Source: a virus
IMG/VR virus record: IMGVR_UViG_3300035034_001787
Span: 1 to 29,085 of that record
Strand: one strand, 5' to 3'
DNA length: 29,085 bases
A model generated the notes under the pieces. It worked only from the letters and a program-made list of their open reading frames with translations, did no database searches and was not told where the DNA came from. Below, piece by piece: positions 7,801-13,878 of the stretch (position 1 is the first letter of the stretch; every line of letters begins with the position of its first letter). The translations under genes and the position numbers were made by a program.

Positions 7801-10518
7801 GATTTGTTCGGCTCTTTGGACGACCGTGTCCTGAAGGACTTCGCAGATTCCGCTATGGCCACTACCATGGATCGAAAGGGACTCAAGGCCCTTCGCGAGG
7901 AACTACAGAAGACGAGTGACGAAGCGCCACACCTTAAAACACAACTAAAAGAAATTTTTGATACTGTGTTGCAGGGTAATTTCGAAGGGGACAACAAGTT
8001 CCTGATTCGCGCTGCTCTACAACAGATGTATGATGATTCTGTTCGAAAGATTGAACAGCTTAATTCTGATATTCGTATGGCAACCATCGAAGCGGCACAG
8101 AGTATGGAAGACTTCGCTACTTCTTCGGCAGCGTCATTGGCTAGGCTTGTAGATTCAATTCCATCTGATCAGATTCGTGGAGAGCTTGCCAATCTAATGC
8201 TTGAGTTCCAAGCAGGAAATGATGCTGGTCTAAGCAACACTATGTTCGAAGGTATTACAGATGGAATGTCTTTCCCACCGGAACTGGTGGAAACTGCAAA
8301 CCAATTCAAGATTGCCGTACAAGAAGCGTTTGCCATGGTCCCCGAACAGGAACAGACGTACGACCGTTTGCGCGTCCTCTTGTCAGAAATGGCTGGCTCT
8401 ACCGAGTTTACAGGCACAAACGCCGCCATAGTTGCACAGATGATGGCAGATGCGGCGCGTGAAACCACCGGCGCATCGGCAAACGCCGAAGACCTTCGTT
8501 CCAGTATTGCGGCCATCCTAGCACCATTGAAACTCAGCGAGGACGAAGTTAACAAAATAGCTGACGGGCTGACTGAGGGGTCTGAAAACGCACAGGATGC
8601 CGCAAATAAAGCATCTGAGTTGGAAGCCAACCTGGCTTTTGCGCGCACACAAGCTGACGGTGTTGCTGATGCGGCGGACAATGCCTCGGGGAGCATCAGC
8701 GGAGCCGTAGGCGTGACCCACGCGTGGGCTGGCGCTATGGCTGGTGTTTTGGCACAGATCAACGCTATTGCCAGCGCGCTGTCAGCGATTAGTGGACAGG
8801 GCCTGAGCCTTGCCGCGAACGCTGCGGTCATCAAATCGTTGAAGGCGGGAGAAAGTGCCGCGCAATCTCGTATTGCTGGTGATCGTGTCCGAAAAGAAGC
8901 CGAGTGGAACAAGCGCGCAGCAGAAGCAGGCGAAGGTATTGGCGGAAAGATTGTCAATGGTCTTATCACCGCAGAGAAATATCTGTGGGAGCGTACACAA
9001 GCCACGAACCTTGAGATTGCTGAACTCACGAAACAAGCAAACAAAGTCGGTGGCGGTAAAACAGGTGGTGGAAGTAAAGGCGGCGGCGGCAGTAAAAAAG
9101 GTGATGAAGAAGACGACCCGGCAAAAAGCGCAAAAGATATTGCAGAAGCCGTAAAGGAAATGACCAAAGCTCTGGACGATAGTCTTGGGTCCCTCGAAGC
9201 AGAAAACAATGCTTTGATGATGTTGGCGAACGGTATGACGACCTCGGAGCGTGCTGCCACCATTATGGGGCAGGCGATGGCTGATGGCGTGGGTGGTATT
9301 GATGAATCTACAATGGCTATCGTACGTCAGATTGAGGCAGCAGAAGCCCTCAACAAGGCGCTGAAAGAAGTTGTGGAAGATGGCGTTAACGATTGGATGA
9401 ACAGTGTCCCGTCGTGGCGTAAAGCTGGACAGATGATTGAAGTTGGAGTCTTTGACGCTCTGTCTGACTCTATCTCTAAATTTATTCAGACCGGTGAATT
9501 CTCGTTTGAAGAACTTGGCAAGTCAATCCTGAGTACCGTTGCAGACATCGTCTCTGACATGGCTGTGAAAGAGCTTGTCGCAATGCTTGGCGGAAACGTA
9601 TCAGGCAAGGGTGAAGGTGGTTTTGGTCTTGGTGGAATGCTCTCGAATATGTTCGGTGGTAACTCTATCGGACAACCACAAGGTGACCCGGCCCTAGGTA
9701 AGGACGGCAAGAAAGGTGGGCTCTTTGGTGGGTTGTTTGGCGGCGGTGCAGAAACACCCGGAGTTGGTGGTGGTGAAGCAGGTGCCATGCAGAATGCTAT
9801 GGTTACCGGTGGTCAGCAGGCGGCTGAAACCATCCGCTCGGCTATGGTTGCTGGCGGGCAGTCCGTGGCACAAGGTGTGACGACTGGCGGTACCCAAGCA
9901 GGGAATAGCATCAGCACGCAGATGAACACCGCAGGCACGACCGCTGGTACCAATATGAGTACACAGGTCACCGCAGGCGGAACTATGGCTGGCGCCAATA
10001 TGAACACACAGGTTACGACCGGTGGCATGACAGCAGCAAACAGCATGCAAAACGGCATCGTTACCGGAGGCAACGCGGCTGCAAACAACATGCGCAACGC
10101 TACTTCTGGTGGTGGTGGTGGCGGCATGATGGGTGGCATGGGCGGCATGCTTCTGGCAGGTGGTCTCGGTCTTCTCAGCATGTTGTTCAAGAAGGATGAC
10201 AAAGACGAAGAAGACGAGGACCCGAAGGTGCCGATTGGCATCCGAGAATTTGCACAGGGAACGCACAACACGTCTGGAATTCCTGCGGTACTCCACCCGA
10301 ATGAAGCCGTGATTCCGTTGTCCAAAGGTCGTAAGGTTCCTGTTGAATTTGACGGGGACTCCGCAATGAACGAAAGCGGAACACGTGGTGGTGGACGAAC
10401 TGTAGTGCAGAACTTCAACATCACGACGCCGGATGCTGATAGCTTCCGCGCATCGCAGAAGCAGATGTTGGCTAGGGCCGCAGGCGCAGGCCAGCGCGCA
10501 CTGCGCGATAACGGTTGA
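4876..10518 (+). CDS. Tail tape measure protein
   Basis: At 1880 residues this is the longest gene here. It sets tail length and is ejected during DNA entry. Residues 1-380 are Ala/Gln/Arg-rich coiled coil. Residues about 375-585 carry the conserved tape-measure N-terminal domain, with FISQIYAAGAALQQFQ, MEVATGS, SEELRRQLGERLPGAVNLMA and SEVLPKFA. Hydrophobic segments at about 641-670 and 745-780 could insert in the host membrane. Residues 1506-1575 match the lambda-type C-terminal domain (FDALSDSISKFIQTGEFSF, ILSTVADIVSDMAVKELV). Then follow a Gly-rich region with 14-16-residue repeats (about 1639-1745) and a terminal FAQGTHNTSGIPAVLHPNEAVIPLS motif common to this family. At about 1.5 angstroms per residue, a tail near 280 nm would be expected. 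GGTAAG precedes ATG 4876. Confidence 0.95.
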   Translation: MAETHELRLRINAAAVKSGARAFVSALTSIQTAVDSLDKRSGTTFGNISSRVGVTGNSITKLSGRYRTASAAAEKFAAAVGKANSALRKQITLAGQVKFSRAPTVAPGAGAGAGAGRAAAQSADQQVKMQNRVQRAVDGTKLSVERLTASLMKVGGFSAINQISAAFRDFKRAVGDGAISAAQFDAAKTKLNSSLKDAQTSLITLSARTRDQARAEAEAAAASRAQSAAQQNAARANLSSATAMRAAEAAATQLTARLAAVGNVQGIANVAAALQRLRAGLAAAGADGLKARAAIAQFKDATAGMRNGLTAAQAAQRASAQSARDLARAQQQAANSARQVEAQMRSIAGASNAASGSFRKATGSMRGLENAFSTTFQIGSAFRTMIGSITFGTFISQIYAAGAALQQFQVTMEVATGSIKGAMSQMDFIDGMASTLGTGLRSVRDDFGKFAVAADLAGVKTETARDIFRSVSEAMTVMGRGTQDQRLAFLALEQMLSKNVISSEELRRQLGERLPGAVNLMAKAVGVSTGELQKMLKAGSLISSEVLPKFAREVDKAFGPGLNKSLQKAPAALGRLRNEFEFFLSDVGKAGFMDALAEGFNRLSDTMRSDSITDTAERLGAGLADLVEKGTNLAVSLVENFETIARVAKAVLIGILLRQVGLLGAAFATNFARIGVGVNVFAGWMAKMAAGLTGQTAALARATGATAALTAEQARLAAAANAAAGAQARLTGATAAFAGASRAAGGFAGAMAGIGGVVGALAAPLALIVGGVLIARGAFSDTADAAGDMADDIAMAVKRSGADFDEFTLNMRDKTSEIKFHQLLADIDLVSERLNNLDTVSAEARAALEAIANVSASPLSTPVVSSNPMDRVGDHMDAMEKIRAEMIAVGDLDVDIGIGDVSELDAYSQKVVNNMSKMVESALAGKTSWITTFDAISTAMERTPSAAGVLGVMKDLVKGSAEMELSVQNNVDSMVDLFGSLDDRVLKDFADSAMATTMDRKGLKALREELQKTSDEAPHLKTQLKEIFDTVLQGNFEGDNKFLIRAALQQMYDDSVRKIEQLNSDIRMATIEAAQSMEDFATSSAASLARLVDSIPSDQIRGELANLMLEFQAGNDAGLSNTMFEGITDGMSFPPELVETANQFKIAVQEAFAMVPEQEQTYDRLRVLLSEMAGSTEFTGTNAAIVAQMMADAARETTGASANAEDLRSSIAAILAPLKLSEDEVNKIADGLTEGSENAQDAANKASELEANLAFARTQADGVADAADNASGSISGAVGVTHAWAGAMAGVLAQINAIASALSAISGQGLSLAANAAVIKSLKAGESAAQSRIAGDRVRKEAEWNKRAAEAGEGIGGKIVNGLITAEKYLWERTQATNLEIAELTKQANKVGGGKTGGGSKGGGGSKKGDEEDDPAKSAKDIAEAVKEMTKALDDSLGSLEAENNALMMLANGMTTSERAATIMGQAMADGVGGIDESTMAIVRQIEAAEALNKALKEVVEDGVNDWMNSVPSWRKAGQMIEVGVFDALSDSISKFIQTGEFSFEELGKSILSTVADIVSDMAVKELVAMLGGNVSGKGEGGFGLGGMLSNMFGGNSIGQPQGDPALGKDGKKGGLFGGLFGGGAETPGVGGGEAGAMQNAMVTGGQQAAETIRSAMVAGGQSVAQGVTTGGTQAGNSISTQMNTAGTTAGTNMSTQVTAGGTMAGANMNTQVTTGGMTAANSMQNGIVTGGNAAANNMRNATSGGGGGGMMGGMGGMLLAGGLGLLSMLFKKDDKDEEDEDPKVPIGIREFAQGTHNTSGIPAVLHPNEAVIPLSKGRKVPVEFDGDSAMNESGTRGGGRTVVQNFNITTPDADSFRASQKQMLARAAGAGQRALRDNG
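9790..10110 (+). repeat. Degenerate ~45-base repeats in the tape measure gene
   Basis: At least six units of roughly 14-16 residues run here, each starting T/A-A/G-G and containing A-x-x-M: TGGTQAGNSISTQMN, TAGTTAGTNMSTQV, TAGGTMAGANMNTQV, TTGGMTAANSMQNGIV, TGGNAAANNMRNAT. DNA copies are diverged, so the repeat is kept by protein-level selection or is old. Regular A/M spacing suggests a helical or trimeric coiled arrangement. Confidence 0.7.
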
Positions 10519-10543
10519 CGTTTCGTGCCCAAGGTGATAGGTA
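10515..10543 (+). promoter_or_regulatory. Promoter-like TTGACG-N17-TAGGTA
   Basis: TTGACG (10515-10520) and TAGGTA (10538-10543) are 17 bases apart in the 31-base gap after the tape measure gene. The TGA inside the -35 box is the tape measure stop codon, and AGGT in the -10 box may simply be the ribosome binding site for ATG 10550. If this were a real promoter, transcription would begin at or next to the start codon. Listed because it fits the recurrent pattern in other gaps. Confidence 0.2.
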
Positions 10544-10549
10544 GAACTG

Positions 10550-11896
10550 ATGATCGGTTTTCACAACGTCCGTTTTCCAGAAGACATTAGCTGGGGCTCC
10601 GCAGGTGGGCCTCAGTTCAAGACCCAAGTCTATGAATCCTTTAGCGGATATGAAAAGAGAAACATAGAATGGTCACAGCCCATGATGCGATTCAACGTCG
10701 TCTGGGGTGTGAAAACTGATGTCCAACTTACCAATCTTCTGGCATTCTTCAACGCCCGTCAAGGGCAGGCGTACGGTTTCCGCTACAAGAACTGGTTGAA
10801 TTACACAATCTCTGGGGCGCCCATCGCAACCGGAGACGGGGTTTCCAAGACCCTCCCTATTTGGAAATTCTACGGTTTCCCAGCATCCAGACAGTACAAA
10901 CGCCTGCGCAAGATTGTGCGAGGCAGTGTCACAGGTGTAGGAGTTGCGGCTGTAGGAAACCTTGTAGAAGGTGTGGATTACAACATCGACTATGACCGAG
11001 GTTTGATCGCTCTGAATGACGCTCCGGGCTATGGAATTCCTGTATACGCGTTGACGCTCGAATTCGATGAGCCTGCCCGGTTCGAGACGGACAGTATGCA
11101 AGCAATTTTGGATGGGTTCAACAACAACTCGATCACGGATTTGACTCTTGTCGGTGTGAAATCAGGGTTCGCGTCTGGGTCTATTTTCGCGCCGAATGAA
11201 GCTACGTCCGGTGACGATTCTTTCTATGACAGCGTCCGCCTGATCTTGAATTTCGATGATATCGACGTGTTGACGACAACCGAAGATCAGTCTGAGTTGG
11301 CAATGCCTGTCACTCTTAATAATGACGCGACACTGGTCATTGACGAATTCTTCCACGGTGAGGGCTCTTTCCTTCCCGGCGACACTGGATACTTGTCCAC
11401 CAGTGGTGGACCATTTCGCGTGCAAGACCGTCCATTCACAATCGAAGCGTTTCTCCAACAGCCCCTTATTGGAGAGGATAAGCAGTACATTGTTGGAAAG
11501 TGGAACGAGACCGGGACCGACCGCTGTTGGATGCTGCGATACGCAAAAGCCGCGCAGCAACTTCAATTCGTGATCACCACAGACGGCAGCACAGAGCTTG
11601 TTATCTTGAATTATCCGTGGACGACCGCCCAGACGGGCGTTTTCGACTACATCACGGTTGACCGAACAGCCGCAGGGTGGTATGTTCTACGGATCAATGG
11701 AGTGGTTGTTCAATCCACAAAGAATACCGCTTTGATTTTTGATACATCAGCCGCGCTGCATGTTGGCGGTTTGCCCATCCCAGCCGGGGATGGGGGGTCG
11801 TATCAAGCGAACATAGATTCTGTTCGGCTTACAATCGGTCGGAACCGAAATCACGGGTTCGGTGCGATCTCCATACCAACTCCGTATCCTACTTGA
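10550..11896 (+). CDS. DUF2460 distal tail protein with C-terminal LamG-like domain
   Basis: A 448-residue protein. Residues 1-205 are the DUF2460 domain (TIGR02217 type; GTA gene 12 family). Landmarks are FHNVRFPEDISWGSAGGPQFKT at the start, then LLAFFNARQGQAYGFRYKNWLNY, GVDYNIDYDRGLIALNDAPGYG and FDEPARFETD. This domain forms the distal tail (Dit-like) ring below the tube. Residues about 225-440 form a concanavalin-like (LamG) beta domain: FTIEAFLQQ, YIVGKWNETGTDRCWMLRY, WYVLRINGVVVQS and NIDSVRLTIGR. Such domains usually bind glycans, so this may be an accessory receptor-binding module, like the evolved Dit proteins of other siphophages. It is the first gene of the GTA-like tail-tip series. 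Confidence 0.87.
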   Translation: MIGFHNVRFPEDISWGSAGGPQFKTQVYESFSGYEKRNIEWSQPMMRFNVVWGVKTDVQLTNLLAFFNARQGQAYGFRYKNWLNYTISGAPIATGDGVSKTLPIWKFYGFPASRQYKRLRKIVRGSVTGVGVAAVGNLVEGVDYNIDYDRGLIALNDAPGYGIPVYALTLEFDEPARFETDSMQAILDGFNNNSITDLTLVGVKSGFASGSIFAPNEATSGDDSFYDSVRLILNFDDIDVLTTTEDQSELAMPVTLNNDATLVIDEFFHGEGSFLPGDTGYLSTSGGPFRVQDRPFTIEAFLQQPLIGEDKQYIVGKWNETGTDRCWMLRYAKAAQQLQFVITTDGSTELVILNYPWTTAQTGVFDYITVDRTAAGWYVLRINGVVVQSTKNTALIFDTSAALHVGGLPIPAGDGGSYQANIDSVRLTIGRNRNHGFGAISIPTPYPT

Positions 11897-11921
11897 CTTT
11901 TACAGTGACCAATCCTAGGTT
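11893..11921 (+). promoter_or_regulatory. Promoter-like TTGACT-N17-TAGGTT
   Basis: TTGACT (11893-11898) and TAGGTT (11916-11921) are 17 bases apart in the 47-base gap before the next gene. The spacer starts TTTACAGTG, close to the TTTTTACAGT spacer of the element at 1921. GAGAGGA (11933-11939) then gives a ribosome binding site, so a transcript would have a short leader. Part of the -35 box is the preceding stop codon. Confidence 0.35.
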
Positions 11922-11943
11922 GGCACAACTCTGAGAGGACATC

Positions 11944-12960
11944 ATGCCTGAACTTCTAGTCTGCGGTGCCGAGGGCGAATGGGCACTATTCGAAAATACG
12001 TTGTCCGCCACGGGCGCTGATGACAAGCGCCGGGGGTCGGTGGACCTGACCCTGGGTGACACCATGTTCAAAGCGTTCACTGGTACGGCGGATACTTGGG
12101 TTCACGTGCGTCTATCTGGTAGAAACACCTCATCAGGTTCCACAGGCACGCTCCAAAGAATCATTGAAATTCGAAACGCTTCGAACCAATTGATTGCTGG
12201 TGTGAAGTGTGCAACCGTTCCGAGTGGTGGTGTGTTTTCGGTGAACTTTGTGTGGGCCGATTCGGATGGCGGTAGTGAAGTCGCTGGAAGCGAACGATTT
12301 TCTTCTGCTACCACAGACTTTGTCGAATATGACATCCGAATCCAACGCTCTACGGTTACGGATGCAAACGACACTTTGACGCTATCCTTCTACCGAAATT
12401 CACAACTGCGCCTGACTCAGGTCGTAACGGATACTGGCGGATGGTCCCTTCCGGGCCAGCTCCAACTATCCTATGCGGCCAGTGACGCGGACTACGATCA
12501 AGTCTTGGTTCAAGACGTAGTCGTGTCAGATGCGGTGCCGACCGTTGGAATGGAACTGGCAGTCCTCGTCCCCGGCGCAGTTGGTAACTACAGCGCCTTC
12601 ACGAACAACTACACGAACATCGACGATGAAGGGTACGATGCCTCCACCGGCATTTCTACTGCGTCTACCGGTAACTTCGAAAGCTGGATTTTCCAGACAC
12701 CAACATTCGACCTTGGGGACAAAGTTATCTACGCCGTGGTCCTCGATACCGTGGCGCAGTTGGACTTGGCTGGCGTTGTGGGAGACTTCGAGCCCCTACT
12801 CAGGATCGCAGCGACCGACTACAGCGCCGCAGCTATCGGTGCAAACAATGTTGCACCCGACAGCTACCTCTCGATCTGGACACAGAACCCCGCAACCACA
12901 GCCCCTTGGGTAGAAGCAGACTTGACGGCGCTTGAAGCCGGTGTAGAATCTGTAGTGTAA
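11944..12960 (+). CDS. Unrecognised virion-associated protein in the tail-tip cassette
   Basis: A 338-residue protein lying between the two DUF2460 genes. I do not recognise the whole protein. It is rich in Thr, Ser, Val and Asp and looks all-beta. Residues about 35-200 alternate like a jelly roll (WVHVRLSGRNT, RIIEIRNASNQLIAGVKC, VEYDIRIQRS, TLSFYRNSQL). The C-terminus (SIWTQNPATTAPWVEADLTALEAGV) has the 'dP.T..pWt..dl.aLe.Gv' ending that I recall from many phage minor structural proteins, which supports a virion role. No signal peptide or membrane segment is seen. It is probably an exposed tail accessory or carbohydrate-binding subunit, but that is inference from fold type and position. Confidence 0.6.
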   Translation: MPELLVCGAEGEWALFENTLSATGADDKRRGSVDLTLGDTMFKAFTGTADTWVHVRLSGRNTSSGSTGTLQRIIEIRNASNQLIAGVKCATVPSGGVFSVNFVWADSDGGSEVAGSERFSSATTDFVEYDIRIQRSTVTDANDTLTLSFYRNSQLRLTQVVTDTGGWSLPGQLQLSYAASDADYDQVLVQDVVVSDAVPTVGMELAVLVPGAVGNYSAFTNNYTNIDDEGYDASTGISTASTGNFESWIFQTPTFDLGDKVIYAVVLDTVAQLDLAGVVGDFEPLLRIAATDYSAAAIGANNVAPDSYLSIWTQNPATTAPWVEADLTALEAGVESVV

Positions 12961-12966
12961 CACCTA

Positions 12967-13878
12967 ATGACCGCTGACGTAACCAAACAAGCCGGGTACG
13001 CCGTTCTAGCCACCGCCGCGATTGCTAAATCTGCGAGCGGTTTTGCAGTCATGGCGAATGGTGGCGTCCTAAAGCAGACTGGTTACGCAGCCTTGATGGG
13101 TGGGATATCCAAGCAAGCCGCCATTGTGGTTATTGCCAACCCAGCAACGGTAGTCGCCTCAAACGGCTACGCCGTTATCGCAAACAACGCCTCCGAAGCC
13201 ACGGTTATGGATATTCCGGGGTATGTGGTTCTTCGTCCAATTTATCCCCCGTTCGAAGATTTGGTCCTGTCCTACGGATTCATCGAAGAAAGATTCCCAG
13301 AATGTGTGTCTTTTGGATCACAGGGTGGGCCGGGATTCAAGACCAGTGTGTTCACTTTCGATTCTGGATTCACATCTTCTTCCATTGAATGGGAGAGGCT
13401 GCGCGCAAGGTACGAGGTTACGTTTGAGAACGCCACTCCTGCGGACGTACAAGAAGTAGAGGATTTCTTCTATGCAACGCATGGGCGGGCAATTGGTTTT
13501 CGCTACAAAGATTGGAGTGACTACCAGATAGCGAATCAAAATATGGCAGTAGGCGATGGTGTAACCACGCGTTTCCAAATATTCAAGCGCTATCAGTCGG
13601 GCGGGCATGTCTACGACAGAATCATCACAAAGCCTGTTAGGACCACAGCCTCCGTGACGCTAGACGGCGTTGCTATAACCGAAGGTAATGAGTATTTCAT
13701 AAACTCCACTACAGGAGAATTGATCTTCAATATTGCGCCAGCTTACGGATCGGTTGTTAAATTCATTTATTTGGAATATGATGTTCCAGTTAGATTCGAC
13801 AGTGACGTACTTGACCTATCATTCACAGATTTTCGTCAGTATGACATTGCTACATCACTCGTTGAGGTATTGATATGA
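12967..13878 (+). CDS. Second DUF2460 tail protein with N-terminal repeats
   Basis: A 303-residue paralogue of the protein encoded at 10550. Residues about 100-303 are the DUF2460 domain: ERFPECVSFGSQGGPGFKT, VEDFFYATHGRAIGFRYKDW, GNEYFINSTTGELIFNIAPAYG, and YDVPVRFDSD. Residues 1-95 hold about six imperfect 14-17-residue repeats built on 'K/S-x-x-G-Y/F-A-V-x-A-N' (QAGYAVLAT, ASGFAVMAN, QTGYAALMG, SNGYAVIAN, IPGYVVL), likely short beta hairpins. It lacks the LamG domain of its paralogue. The ATG is six bases after the previous stop and has only a weak ribosome binding site, so coupled translation is likely. It overlaps the next gene by four bases. This one, adjacent to the DUF2163 gene as in the GTA, may be the ancestral copy. 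Confidence 0.83.
   Translation: MTADVTKQAGYAVLATAAIAKSASGFAVMANGGVLKQTGYAALMGGISKQAAIVVIANPATVVASNGYAVIANNASEATVMDIPGYVVLRPIYPPFEDLVLSYGFIEERFPECVSFGSQGGPGFKTSVFTFDSGFTSSSIEWERLRARYEVTFENATPADVQEVEDFFYATHGRAIGFRYKDWSDYQIANQNMAVGDGVTTRFQIFKRYQSGGHVYDRIITKPVRTTASVTLDGVAITEGNEYFINSTTGELIFNIAPAYGSVVKFIYLEYDVPVRFDSDVLDLSFTDFRQYDIATSLVEVLI

Noticed and set aside
8169-9263. Antisense 364-residue open frame within the tape measure gene
   Set aside because: Ser/Ala/Pro-rich translation typical of a reverse-complement shadow of an Ala-rich gene; no ribosome binding site or recognisable domain.
9813-10532. Antisense 239-residue open frame at the tape measure 3' end
   Set aside because: Low-complexity shadow (Pro/Val/Ala) of the Gly/Thr repeat region.
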